DNA from: Salinilacustrithrix sp034522155
GTDB taxonomy: Bacteria; Actinomycetota; Acidimicrobiia; Acidimicrobiales; Salinilacustritrichaceae
Length of the DNA stretch: 64,000 bases
Assembly (NCBI GenBank): GCA_034522155.1
Contig: JAXHLP010000006.1
Span: 62,001 to 126,000, forward strand
Direction: 5' to 3'
Part shown: in pieces, positions 30,358 to 38,914 of the stretch
How the letters are laid out: each line of letters opens with the position of its first letter
Numbering within the stretch: position 1 is the stretch's first letter
Position numbers and translations under genes: made by a program
Notes under the pieces: model-generated
What the model saw: the letters and a program-made list of their open reading frames with translations, nothing else
The model's database searches: none
What the model was told of the DNA's origin: nothing

Positions 30358-31515
30358 TCAGCCGGTGAAGGCCGGTTGTGCCCGCACCGGCGCCGCCGGC
30401 GCCGACGGTGCAGCCGGTTCGGCAACCGTCCGTTCGCCGAGGACCTCTGGCTCAGGTTCGGGTTCGGGTTCGGCCGCTGGCGCGACGGCCGTGCATTCGG
30501 CGGAGGCGTCCTGCGTCCGCTCGAGGGAGTCGACGAAGGACCCGACCACGACGTTGAGTCCGGCCGTCTCGGCCGGGAACTCGAAGGTGGCGATGCCATC
30601 GGCGTCGGTCGTCGCCGTCTCGGTCGTGCCTGCCGCGGGTCCGTCGGTCACGTCGAAGGTGACCTCGGCGCCAGCGACAGGCGCTTCGTCCTCGGTGACC
30701 GTGGCGGTGATCGCGCAGGTGGCGCCGACCTCGACCTCTTGGGTGGCCGGTGCCAGCTCGATCCCCGACGGAATCAGCACGTTGGCACCACCCAGGGCGG
30801 CGATCTCACTCGAGCCGCTGTAGGTGGCCAGCACGTCGAGGAACCCGGGGAAATCGGTGTACCGGTCGTGCCAGCAGCAGACGTCGAGCTCGTCGGTGAG
30901 CCCGGCCGCGGTGCCTTCGGCCGCGATGTCGATGTCGGTGTCGTCGCCGGCGTCGATGTCGTCCCGGGTGATCGGCGCGACATCGGCGATGAAGCCGTAC
31001 GGTGTCGTCTGCCCCGTCTGGCTGAACACGAGCAGGCCACCGCCGGTGTTGACGTGGAACGCGAACTCGAGCGAACGGGCCTTCAAGAGCTCGGACTCCG
31101 CGTCGGTGAGGCCTCCGCTCGAGGTCTCGTCTTCCGAGGACGGAATCGCGACCAGGCCGAACCCGTCCAAGGTCTGGGTCCCGACGTCGTCCCCGTTCGC
31201 GTAGGTGATGGTCCGGCCGAGATCGGTGCCGATCTGATCCCAGAACTCGGTGACGTCGTCGTTGGCGTCCTTCCCCCCGCCCAGCACGAGGATCGCCGAG
31301 TTCCCGTTGGCGACGTTGCCGAACATCCCGGTCACCAGGTTCTCGTAGACGGTGATGGGGCCGTGGCCCCCGATGCCGCCGTCCTCCGCGTCGATCCCCA
31401 TGATGGTGATGGGGCCACCGGTGGTTTCACCGGTGCCGGCCCCCGATGACGCAGGAGCCACCATGATCATCGTCGCCGCGAGCATCGCTCCGGCGACCAG
31501 CACCTTGACACGCAT
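30358..31515 (-). CDS. Secreted protein with Ig-like (Big_1) domain
   Basis: A 385-aa exported protein of unknown function. The signal peptide is MRVKVLVAGAMLAATMIMVAPASSGA, with likely cleavage after SSGA; there is no lipobox. The body (about 30-260) contains HGPITVYENLVTGMFGNVANGN and Asp/Gly-rich segments; it does not match a family I recognise. Residues about 265-345 resemble a bacterial Ig-like domain (VEVGATCAITATVTEDEAPVAGAEVTF...). The C-terminus is rich in Ala, Pro and Glu (EPEPEPEPE) and could span the envelope. ATG 31515 is chosen over the upstream ATG at 31533 because GGGAGGG lies 6 bp before it. It is not obviously linked to the CoA genes. Confidence 0.8.
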   Translation of the reverse strand: MRVKVLVAGAMLAATMIMVAPASSGAGTGETTGGPITIMGIDAEDGGIGGHGPITVYENLVTGMFGNVANGNSAILVLGGGKDANDDVTEFWDQIGTDLGRTITYANGDDVGTQTLDGFGLVAIPSSEDETSSGGLTDAESELLKARSLEFAFHVNTGGGLLVFSQTGQTTPYGFIADVAPITRDDIDAGDDTDIDIAAEGTAAGLTDELDVCCWHDRYTDFPGFLDVLATYSGSSEIAALGGANVLIPSGIELAPATQEVEVGATCAITATVTEDEAPVAGAEVTFDVTDGPAAGTTETATTDADGIATFEFPAETAGLNVVVGSFVDSLERTQDASAECTAVAPAAEPEPEPEPEVLGERTVAEPAAPSAPAAPVRAQPAFTG

Positions 31516-31727
31516 CGTCGCCCTCCCAGACATGGCTGCTGCCGCTTCCGGAAACGTAACCTGCCGCGGTGGTGCGGTGGGGCGGAATGTCGGCTTTCTC
31601 CGACCCGCGATCGTGTTCCGACCGCTTCCGGTCAACGCGTATCGCCCTGTTCCGCGCGCTCAGTAGTGGCGGCGAGACATCCGGTGTGAGATCCCCGACC
31701 GCGCGCCGCTCCCCGGGTTCTCTTCCA

Positions 31728-32561
31728 TCACTTGATCGCTTCGTTGCCGTGGAGGGTCGTCCGGTGCATGTCACGGGGCGAGTCCTCGGGATAGGGGAGC
31801 GCGCGGTGGAGCACGCCGCGATTGTCCCAGATCACGAGATCGCCGACGTTCCAGGCGTGGCGGTAGACGCGCTCGGGCGACGTGGCCCGTTCGAGGATGT
31901 CGTCGAGGAGCGCGTCGCCCTCCTCCTGGCCCATGCCCACCACGTGGTCGGCCGTGGGGCCGAGGACGACGGAGTGGCGACCGTCGTCGTGCCGCCAGAT
32001 CAGCGGCTGCTCCTTCTCGGGGCGCTTGCGCCACATCTCCACGAGCTCGGGGGCGGGATCGGGGTCGAGCCGGCGTTGTGCTGCCTCGATGGAATGGACC
32101 ACCTTGATCGAGTCGAAGCGTTCCTTCTCTTCGTCGGTGAGTGTGTCGTAGGCCGCGTAGGTGCTGGCGAACTCCGTTTCGCCACCCGACTCGGCCACGG
32201 CATGGGCGGACAGGATCGTGGCCATGATCGGGATGTCGTCGGTGAGCCCGTCGATGTGCCAATCGAACGTGCCCTTGAGGTAGGCCGCAGACTTGCTCTT
32301 CCTCGGGTCGAGCGACACCCGGAAGATCTCGGGGAGCTCGCCGTCGCCGAAGACCTCCACCGAACCGAGTCGCTTGCTGAACGCGACCTGGCTCTCGTCA
32401 TCGATGTGGAGATCGCGGAACACGAGCACGCCGTTGGCCTCGAGCGTGTCGAGGACGAACTGGGGCACCCCGTCGTCGTGCAGCAGGCGATCGACGTCGA
32501 CGCCGCGGATCTCGGCGCCGACGGTCTCGGTCAGCGGGATCGTCTCTATGGTCGTGGTCAT
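31728..32561 (-). CDS. TauD/TfdA-family Fe(II)/2-oxoglutarate dioxygenase
   Basis: A 277-aa dioxygenase with HxD in FDWHIDGLTDD and distal His in RGVLHRALPYPEDS, plus HRTTLHG with the 2-oxoglutarate Arg. It ends with HGNEAIK. The ATG at 32561 overlaps the stop of the acyl-CoA synthetase (ATGA), so the two are coupled. Hydroxylation of a carboxylate before or after CoA activation is a reasonable role. This is one of three TauD-like genes in the window, and it shares DxxIWDNRGVLHRALP with the partial one at the right edge. Confidence 0.9.
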   Translation of the reverse strand: MTTTIETIPLTETVGAEIRGVDVDRLLHDDGVPQFVLDTLEANGVLVFRDLHIDDESQVAFSKRLGSVEVFGDGELPEIFRVSLDPRKSKSAAYLKGTFDWHIDGLTDDIPIMATILSAHAVAESGGETEFASTYAAYDTLTDEEKERFDSIKVVHSIEAAQRRLDPDPAPELVEMWRKRPEKEQPLIWRHDDGRHSVVLGPTADHVVGMGQEEGDALLDDILERATSPERVYRHAWNVGDLVIWDNRGVLHRALPYPEDSPRDMHRTTLHGNEAIK

Positions 32562-34099
32562 GTCTCCTCCCGGAGCTCGCGCTTGAGCACCTTGCCGGAC
32601 GGGTTGCGGGGCAGCTCGTCGATGAAGGTGATGTCCTTGGGAACCTTGTACTTGGCCAGCTGGCTGCGGCAGTGCTCGAGCAACTCGTCCGCAGTGGTCG
32701 TCGCGCCGTCGCGACGAGCGACGAAGGCGATCGGGACCTCGCCCCACTTCCCGTCGGGGCGAGCCACCACCGCCGCTTCGAGCACCGCGTCGTGTTCGTA
32801 GAGGACGCGCTCGATCTCCGAGCCCGCGATGTTCTCGCCGCCGGAGACGATCATGTCCTTGAGCCGGTCGACGATGAAGACGTAGCCGTCCTCGTCGCGG
32901 ATGCCGACGTCGCCGGTGTGGAACCAGCCGCCGGCGAACGCCTTCGCCGTGGCCTCGGGATCGCGCCAGTACCCCTTGAACAACTTGGGGCCACGCAACA
33001 CGATCTCGCCCTTCTCGCCGGCGGCGACCGGCCGGCCGTCCTCGTCCCAGATGTCGAGCTCGAGGTGCAGGCACGGCCGACCCACGCTGCCGATTTTGGT
33101 GATGATGCTGTCGTGGTCGAGGAAGGTGTCGCCCGACACGGTCTCGGTGAGCCCATAGGCATCGGCGAACCACGCCGAGGGGAAGGTTCGCTGGATCCGC
33201 TCGATGAGCGGTACGGGCATCTTCTCGCCGCCGTTGATGATGACCCGCACCGACGAGAGGTCTCGCGCCTCGATGTCGGGCAACGCCATGATGGCGTTGA
33301 CCATCGCCGGTGCCAGCCACACCGTGGTGACGCGGGACCGTTCGATCTCGTCGACGACCGCGGCGGCATCGAAGGTGCGATGGATGATCGAGGTCGCGCC
33401 CGCGGCGATCAGGGTGGTGGTGGTGAGGTCGAGCGCGCCGACGTGGTACAGCGGCCCGCAGGCCAGACCGAGGTCGTCGCGCGTGAAGCCGAACTCGACC
33501 AGGTGGGCGAGGTTCTTCCACGCCAGGTTGGCGTGGGTGAGCATCACGCCCTTGGGTCGCCCGGTGGTGCCCGAGGTGTACATCAGGCGATGCACGTCGT
33601 CGCCCGCGGCCAGCGCGGCCGGCACGGCGTCGGGGTCGCCGCGGAGGTCGTCGAGCGCGGTCCAGCCATCCGGAGCGTTCGGTGCGATGCATGCACGCAG
33701 CAGCGAGTGCCCCATGCCCTTGGTGGCCTCGCCGGCCACCTCGACGAGCGTCTCGTCGCAGACGAAGCACCGAGCCTCGGAGTGCTCGAGGATGTAGCGC
33801 ACCTCGGGGGCAGCCAGGCGCCAGTTGATCGGCATGGCGATGGCACCCAGGCGGTTCGCAGCGAACAGGATCTCGAGGAACTCCGGGCGGTTGTAGGCGA
33901 GCAGGCCTACCACGTCGCCGTGACCGATGCCGTGCTCGGCGAAGCCGGCCGACAGCGCCGCTGCCCTCGTGGTCATCTGCTCATAGGTGATGGTGTCGCT
34001 CTCGAACACCAGCATCGGCGCGTCGGGCGTCTGGCGGGCGTGGTGGGCCAGCACCGCGAACCAGTTGACATTGGCCTGCATCGTCGGTTCGGACGTCAC
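32558..34099 (-). CDS. Acyl-CoA synthetase (AMP-forming)
   Basis: A 513-aa ANL-superfamily enzyme. The P-loop is LMYTSGTTGRPKG, A5 is AYGLTETVSGD, A7 is GGWFHTGDVGIRDEDG, and the catalytic Lys lies in NPSGKVLKRELRE. It should activate a carboxylate to acyl-CoA. The GTG at 34099 is used here; the ATG at 34081 is also possible. The promoter region contains a TetR-type operator (34133-34146) shared with the divergent TetR gene. The gene is followed by a coupled TauD dioxygenase. Confidence 0.9.
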   Translation of the reverse strand: MTSEPTMQANVNWFAVLAHHARQTPDAPMLVFESDTITYEQMTTRAAALSAGFAEHGIGHGDVVGLLAYNRPEFLEILFAANRLGAIAMPINWRLAAPEVRYILEHSEARCFVCDETLVEVAGEATKGMGHSLLRACIAPNAPDGWTALDDLRGDPDAVPAALAAGDDVHRLMYTSGTTGRPKGVMLTHANLAWKNLAHLVEFGFTRDDLGLACGPLYHVGALDLTTTTLIAAGATSIIHRTFDAAAVVDEIERSRVTTVWLAPAMVNAIMALPDIEARDLSSVRVIINGGEKMPVPLIERIQRTFPSAWFADAYGLTETVSGDTFLDHDSIITKIGSVGRPCLHLELDIWDEDGRPVAAGEKGEIVLRGPKLFKGYWRDPEATAKAFAGGWFHTGDVGIRDEDGYVFIVDRLKDMIVSGGENIAGSEIERVLYEHDAVLEAAVVARPDGKWGEVPIAFVARRDGATTTADELLEHCRSQLAKYKVPKDITFIDELPRNPSGKVLKRELREET

Positions 34100-34132
34100 G
34101 TGCGGGACCTGGACCTTCTCCGGAATTCTTGT

Positions 34133-34146
34133 ACCGACCGGTCAGT
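34133..34146. promoter_or_regulatory. TetR-type operator, ACCGAYCGGT family, site 1
   Basis: ACCGACCGGTCAGT is a 14-bp inverted repeat with one mismatched pair. Together with flanking TTGTA it matches other sites at 36464, 41691, 44744, 47827 and 52757. It overlaps a TACAAG -10-like box reading towards the synthetase. A further degenerate copy, ACCGACCGGCCG, lies at 34243-34254 over the TetR -10. Confidence 0.7.
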
Positions 34147-34267
34147 CTAGGAGTGCGCTGAGCAGCCCGCCATGTGGCGGCCATGCAGCACCGCGGGGTG
34201 CTCATGCTGCTCAGTGTGCTCCACGGAGGTTCGCCCGCGCCGACCGACCGGCCGCTAGCGTTCCAGC

Positions 34268-34885
34268 ATGCCCCGGGCGGATGCGAGCACCAGCACGCGG
34301 AGCCCGAAGTGGGAGGCCCGGCGCGACGCCATCGTCGACACCTCGGCCCGGTTGTTCGCGGCCAGCGGCTACCACGCCACCGGGCTCAACGAGCTCTGCG
34401 ACGCCAACGACCTGGGCAAGGGCGCGCTGTACCACTACATCGGGTCGAAGGAGGGGCTGCTCGCGGCCATCCACGACCGGGTGATGGACGAGGTGCTCCT
34501 GGGGGCCGAGCGCGTCGTCGAGGCCGGCGGGACACCGTCCGCACGGCTCGCGATGCTCGGCGAGGAGCTGCTCGACGTCATCCATCGCTATCCCGACCAC
34601 GTGTGGGTCTTCCTCCACGAGTTCCCGGCGCTCACCGGCGAGCGGGCGGCCAACTTCCGTGAGCGGCGCCGCGAGTACGAGCGTCATGTCGAGGAGGTCC
34701 TGCGCGCCGGCGTCGACTCGGGCGAGTTCCGCGATCTCGACCCGTGGCTCACCGCCCGCGCCTGGCTCGGCATGCACAACTACACGTACCTGTGGTTGAA
34801 GCCCGGTCAGCGGCTGTCGGCCCGCGACGTGGCCGAGCCGTTCGCCCAGGTCTTCATGGACGGCATCCGCCGACCCGGCGGCTGA
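34268..34885 (+). CDS. TetR-family regulator, KstR2-like architecture
   Basis: A 205-aa TetR repressor with the helix-turn-helix ATGLNELCDANDLGKGALYHYIGSKEGLL. The ligand-binding half ends WLKPGQRLSARDVAEPFAQVFMDGI, similar in layout to KstR2, the CoA-thioester-sensing repressor of cholesterol ring degradation in actinobacteria. A TAGCGT box lies 6 nt before the ATG, suggesting a leaderless message, and a degenerate copy of the recurring operator overlaps it. It is the only complete TetR gene near the six-site operator set, so it is the best candidate for the regulator of that set (inference). Confidence 0.88.
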   Translation: MPRADASTSTRSPKWEARRDAIVDTSARLFAASGYHATGLNELCDANDLGKGALYHYIGSKEGLLAAIHDRVMDEVLLGAERVVEAGGTPSARLAMLGEELLDVIHRYPDHVWVFLHEFPALTGERAANFRERRREYERHVEEVLRAGVDSGEFRDLDPWLTARAWLGMHNYTYLWLKPGQRLSARDVAEPFAQVFMDGIRRPGG

Positions 34886-34895
34886 GGCGCGTCGG

Positions 34896-35660
34896 TCAGG
34901 GGGCGGAGTAGCCGCCATCGACCACCAGGGCCGAGCCGGTGGTCCATCGGGAGTCGTCGCTGACCAGGTAGGAGTACGCCCCGACCAGATCCTGGGCATC
35001 GCCGAGTCCGAGCGGGTGGCGCCCGGCGATGGTGTCGAGCGCCTCCTGGGGGACGTCGTCGTGGATCGCCGACAGGAAGGTCCCGGGACAGACGCAGTTG
35101 ACGCGGATGTTGTCCCGTGCGTACTCGACCGCGGCGACCTTGGCGAGATGGATCACCGCAGCCTTCGTCGCGCAGTAGGGCGCGGCGTGGGACCAGGCCG
35201 TGAGGCCCGAGACCGACCCGGTGAGCACGATGGCGCCCGACTCCTGGCGGCGCATGACCGAGACGGCCGCCCGGATGCCGTTGACCGAACCGAGCACGTT
35301 GACCCGGTAGGCGCGATCCCAGTCCTCGGTGGTGAGGTTGTGGATCCGCCCGTTGGGGGAGAGCACGCCCGCGTTGCTCACCAGCGCGTCGAGCCGCCCG
35401 AACCGTTCGACCGCGAGGTCGATCACGGTGTTCACCTGGTCGATGTCGCTCACGTCGGCCAGGGTCGTCTCCACCGGTCCGGCCGTGTCGGGCAGCGCGT
35501 CGACGGTGGCGTCGAGGGAGGCCTGACTGATGTCGCTCAGAACGAGATCGGTGTCGGGCTCGCTCGCGAGTCGGTGGGAGATCGCGGCACCGAGCGCGCC
35601 GCCCGCGCCGTTGACGACGATGACCCGTCGCGTCGAGTGGTCGGATCCGGCGGCGGTCAT
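34896..35660 (-). CDS. Short-chain dehydrogenase/reductase (SDR)
   Basis: A 254-aa SDR with cofactor motif NGAGGALGAAI, SNAG, catalytic Ser in TGSVSGLT and YCATK. The second strand VLSDISQAS ends with Asp, which favours NAD(H) over NADP(H). The ATG at 35660 overlaps the stop of the preceding SDR (ATGA at 35657), so the two SDRs are coupled. Its 3' end lies 10 bp from the convergent TetR stop. Paired SDRs in such clusters often act on different hydroxyl groups or successive steps. Confidence 0.9.
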   Translation of the reverse strand: MTAAGSDHSTRRVIVVNGAGGALGAAISHRLASEPDTDLVLSDISQASLDATVDALPDTAGPVETTLADVSDIDQVNTVIDLAVERFGRLDALVSNAGVLSPNGRIHNLTTEDWDRAYRVNVLGSVNGIRAAVSVMRRQESGAIVLTGSVSGLTAWSHAAPYCATKAAVIHLAKVAAVEYARDNIRVNCVCPGTFLSAIHDDVPQEALDTIAGRHPLGLGDAQDLVGAYSYLVSDDSRWTTGSALVVDGGYSAP

Positions 35661-36436
35661 TTCAGCAGATACCCCCCGTCGACGTTGAGCACCGCACCGG
35701 TGACGAACGCGGAGGCGTCCGATGCCAGGAACCGGTAGGAGCCGGGCAGCTCGGCGGGCGCTCCCCACCGGTCCTGCGCGGTGTGGCTGGTGATCGCCTC
35801 GGACATGTCCGGATCGTTCATCCAGCCATCAGCGAGCGGCGAGTCGAACCAGCCCGGCGAGACGGTGTTGACGGTGATGCCGGCCGGGGCCAGGTCGAGG
35901 GCGAGGCTCTTGGCCATGCCCACCAGTCCCGCCTTGGACGCGCTGTAGGCGGACAGGCCTTCGCGCGGACGCTCGCCCAGCACGCTGCCGGTGAAGATCA
36001 GCCGGCCGCCCTCACCCATCACCCGTGCGGCAGCCCGGGCGCCGAGGAAGGCGCCGGTGAGGTTGACCTCGAGCACCCTGCGCCACGTGGACGCGGTGGT
36101 CTTGCGGGGGCCGGCGATCACGGGCGAGATGCCCGCGTTGGCGATCCAGACGTCGAGGCCGGCCCACTCGGCGACGACCGTGTCGGCGACCGATTCGTTG
36201 AAGTCCTCGTCGGTCACGTCGCCGCTGCACACGAGCGACGGGCCGGGCAGGTCCTCGGCCAGCGCCTTGAGGTCGGCCTCGGTGCGGGCGACGAGGGCCA
36301 CGCGCGCGCCGGCGTCGGAGAACGCGTGGGCCAGCAGCGACCCGAGACCACGGCCGGCGCCGGTGATCACCACGCGCTTGTCCCAGACGGCGCCGGGATC
36401 GGGGAACGACTCGGGGATGTGGATCGGCTGGGTCAT
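35657..36436 (-). CDS. Short-chain dehydrogenase/reductase (SDR)
   Basis: A 259-aa SDR with TGAGRGLG, ANAG, catalytic Ser in FTGSVLGE and YSASK. The second-strand end VALVARTEAD suggests NADP use. It begins with an unusual 20-residue extension (TQPIHIPESFPDPGAVWDKR) before the Rossmann fold. The ATG at 36436 is 28 bp from the operator at 36464-36482, shared with the divergent E1 fusion gene. It is first in a two-SDR unit. Confidence 0.9.
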   Translation of the reverse strand: MTQPIHIPESFPDPGAVWDKRVVITGAGRGLGSLLAHAFSDAGARVALVARTEADLKALAEDLPGPSLVCSGDVTDEDFNESVADTVVAEWAGLDVWIANAGISPVIAGPRKTTASTWRRVLEVNLTGAFLGARAAARVMGEGGRLIFTGSVLGERPREGLSAYSASKAGLVGMAKSLALDLAPAGITVNTVSPGWFDSPLADGWMNDPDMSEAITSHTAQDRWGAPAELPGSYRFLASDASAFVTGAVLNVDGGYLLK

Positions 36437-36463
36437 CGGCGGTGGGTCATCGGCTTTCCCTGC

Positions 36464-36482
36464 TTGTACCGACCAGTACAAT
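36464..36482. promoter_or_regulatory. TetR-type operator, ACCGAYCGGT family, site 2, with TACAAT -10
   Basis: TTGTACCGACCAGTACAAT has perfect outer TTGTAC/GTACAA arms and matches the shared TTGTACCGACCRGT sequence. Its right arm contains TACAAT (36477-36482), a good -10 for the E1 fusion gene whose GTG lies 10 nt later. A bound repressor would block that promoter. Confidence 0.72.
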
Positions 36483-36491
36483 ACACGCCTC

Positions 36492-38516
36492 GTGAGCACC
36501 GGCCGACCTGGACCGCCCGACGTCTCGAACCCAAGCGTCTCGAACACCGACCTCCTGGAGATGCACCGGCGGATGCTGGTGATCCGGGGCTTCGAGCAGC
36601 GCGTGTCGGCGCTGTACCGCGACAGCGAGATCCCTGGCTTCGTCCACCTCTCCATCGGCCAGGAGGCCGCCGCCGTGGGCGCGTGCTGGCCGCTGCGGCC
36701 GGCCGACGTCGTCACCTCGACCCACCGGGGACACGGCCACTGCCTGGCCAAGGGCCTCGCTCCGCTCGGGATGTTCGCCGAGCTGATGGGCAAGGACCGC
36801 GGCACCAATCGCGGTCGTGGCGGGTCGATGCACATCGCTGACCCGAGGATCGGGATCTTCGGCGCCAACGGCATCGTGGCCGCCGGTGTGCCGATCGCGG
36901 TGGGTGCGGCCACGGCAGCCCAGATCCGGGCCGGGCGGTCGGGGCAGGATGGCGACGGTGTCGCGGTGGCGTTCTTCGGTGATGGGGCGCCCGCGCAGGG
37001 CGCGTTCCACGAGGCCGTCAACCTCGCCGCGGTCTGGGAGTTGCCGGTCGTGTTCTTCTGCGAGAACAACGGCTACGCGGAGTTCGCGCCGACCGAGACC
37101 CAGCACGCCACCACGCTGGAACAACGGGCTGCGGGCTACGGCGCCGGGTACGTGGGCGTCGACGGGAACGACGTGGCCGCGACGGCAGCCGTGATGGACG
37201 CGGTGGTGGAGCGGGTCCGCGGTGGGCATGGTTCGACGATCGTCGAGGCCACGACCTACCGCTGGCACGGCCACTACGAGGGCGACCCCGAGCGGTACCG
37301 GTCGGCCGAGGAGCTGGAGGAGTGGAAGGCCAAGGACCCGTTGGTGGTCCACGAAGTCCGGCTCCGCGACGCTGGCGTCAGCGACGACGAAATCAAGGAG
37401 CTCGAGTCGTCGGTGGCCGCCGATCTCGACGCCGCGGTCGACGAAGCGCGAACGCTCGAGCAGCCGTCGGTCGACACCCTGCACGACTTCGTTCTCCGGC
37501 CGCGGCCCGAGGTGGTCGAGTCGCCGCTTCCGCCCGAGGACGCACCGGTGTTCCGCACGATGGACGCAGTCCGCAATGCGCTCCGGGCCGAGCTCGCCGC
37601 GGACGAGCGGGTGTTCCTGGCCGGCGTCGACGTGGGCGAGGGCGGCAACGTCTTCGGTCTGACGCGGGGCATGCGGGAGGAGTTCGGCGACCGGGTGCGC
37701 GACACGCCGATCTCGGAGACCGCTGTCGTCGGCCTGGGCGTCGGCGCCGCGATGGCCGGCATGCGCCCCGTGGTCGAAGTGATGTATCTCGATTTCCTCG
37801 GCGTGTGCTTCGACCAGCTCCTCAACCAGGCAGCCAAGCTGCCCTTCATGACCGGCGGCGGTGCGCAGATGGGGCTCACGGTCCGGACCCAGTTCGCGGC
37901 CGGGCGCTCATCGGGCAGCCAGCACTCCCAGAGCCTCGAGGCGCTGCTGGCCCACATCCCCGGCCTCACGGTCGTGATGCCCTCGACCCCCGCCGACACC
38001 TACGGGTTGTTGCGCACCGCCATCCAGGACCCGAACCCCGTCGTGTTCATCGAGAACCGGCTGCTCTACGGCACGAAGGGCCCGCAGCCGGCGGACGACC
38101 ACCTCGTGCCGATCGGTTCGGCGAAGGTCGTCCGCCCGGGCGAGCACGTCACCGTCGTGTCGGTGTCACGGATGGTGCACGACGCGGTCGCCGCCGCCGA
38201 GACCGTGGCCGACGAGGGGTTGTCGGTCGAGGTGATCGACCTGCGCACGGTCGCGCCGCTCGACATGCCCACGGTCCTCGAATCGGTGGCCAAGACGAGC
38301 CGGCTCCTGATCGCGCACGAGGCGGTGCTCCCGCACGGCATCGGCGCCGAGATCGCCGCCACCGTGGCCCGGGAGGGATTCTGGGATCTCGATGCGCCCA
38401 TCGAGCGCATCGGTGCCGCGCCGACACCGGCGCCCTACGCCCCGAATCTCGAGCACACCTGGCTGCCCGACACGGAGAAGATCGCCGACGCCATACGCCG
38501 GGTCGTGTCCGCCTGA
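36492..38516 (+). CDS. Fused E1-alpha/E1-beta thiamine-dependent 2-oxoacid dehydrogenase
   Basis: A 674-aa fusion. Residues about 20-330 are an E1-alpha subunit with the TPP motif from GDG (163-165) to NN (192-193) in FFGDGAPAQGAFHEA...ENNGYAE. Residues about 350-674 are an E1-beta subunit (VFLAGVDVGEGGN, EVMYLDFLGVCFDQLLNQAAK, PLDMPTV). It would decarboxylate a 2-oxoacid or acetoin-like substrate and pass the acyl group to a lipoyl E2, but no E2 or E3 is visible in this window. Heterodimeric E1s are the rule; a fused chain is less common. The GTG at 36492 lies 9 nt after a TACAAT box. Confidence 0.9.
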   Translation: MSTGRPGPPDVSNPSVSNTDLLEMHRRMLVIRGFEQRVSALYRDSEIPGFVHLSIGQEAAAVGACWPLRPADVVTSTHRGHGHCLAKGLAPLGMFAELMGKDRGTNRGRGGSMHIADPRIGIFGANGIVAAGVPIAVGAATAAQIRAGRSGQDGDGVAVAFFGDGAPAQGAFHEAVNLAAVWELPVVFFCENNGYAEFAPTETQHATTLEQRAAGYGAGYVGVDGNDVAATAAVMDAVVERVRGGHGSTIVEATTYRWHGHYEGDPERYRSAEELEEWKAKDPLVVHEVRLRDAGVSDDEIKELESSVAADLDAAVDEARTLEQPSVDTLHDFVLRPRPEVVESPLPPEDAPVFRTMDAVRNALRAELAADERVFLAGVDVGEGGNVFGLTRGMREEFGDRVRDTPISETAVVGLGVGAAMAGMRPVVEVMYLDFLGVCFDQLLNQAAKLPFMTGGGAQMGLTVRTQFAAGRSSGSQHSQSLEALLAHIPGLTVVMPSTPADTYGLLRTAIQDPNPVVFIENRLLYGTKGPQPADDHLVPIGSAKVVRPGEHVTVVSVSRMVHDAVAAAETVADEGLSVEVIDLRTVAPLDMPTVLESVAKTSRLLIAHEAVLPHGIGAEIAATVAREGFWDLDAPIERIGAAPTPAPYAPNLEHTWLPDTEKIADAIRRVVSA

Positions 38517-38840
38517 GGGATCGGCCGCGGGCGTTTCAGCCCGGAGCCCTACGGCCGGGTCGACGTGGAATTCGACGCGGTGGACGAGCGTGTCGTCGTC
38601 GACCGGCCCGGCGTGGGCCGCTCGGTCCCGCAGGCTCTCGAGACCGGGCTCGCCGGTTCGCGCCAGGTCCTCGTCGGTGATCGACGAGAAGGGCATCAGC
38701 TCGACGTCGCCGACCTCGATCAGCACCGACCCGCTGCGGTAGACGCCCCCGACCTTGACCTTCGGCCTCGTCCAGAGCCGGTACGACACCGTGATCGTCC
38801 CGTCAGCGACCAGATCACGGAGCTCCGCGCTGAATTGCAC
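38166..38840 (-). CDS. ASCH-domain protein, C-terminus probably lost
   Basis: The first 108 codons encode an ASCH domain (FSAELRDLVADGTITVSYRLWTRP, KVKVGGVYRSGSVLIEVGDVELM, DDDTLVHRVEFHVDP), a PUA-like fold thought to bind RNA or nucleotides. Many actinobacterial relatives continue with a winged-helix region. Here the frame instead runs 116 more codons antisense through the 3' end of the E1 gene, and that part has no recognisable sequence of its own. The domain ends almost exactly at the E1 stop, as if its native 3' end were removed by rearrangement. The GTG at 38840 gives the start; whether it is expressed is uncertain. Confidence 0.6.
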   Translation of the reverse strand: MQFSAELRDLVADGTITVSYRLWTRPKVKVGGVYRSGSVLIEVGDVELMPFSSITDEDLARTGEPGLESLRDRAAHAGPVDDDTLVHRVEFHVDPAVGLRAETPAADPSGGHDPAYGVGDLLRVGQPGVLEIRGVGRRCRRGTDALDGRIEIPESLPGHGGGDLGADAVREHRLVRDQEPARLGHRFEDRGHVERRDRAQVDHLDRQPLVGHGLGGGDRVVHHP

Positions 38841-38914
38841 ATACCAAGTGTGACCCGCAGGAGAACCTCGGGTATGTCAACACACTGGGGCGAAGGCTCA
38901 TACGCCCGGAGCGC

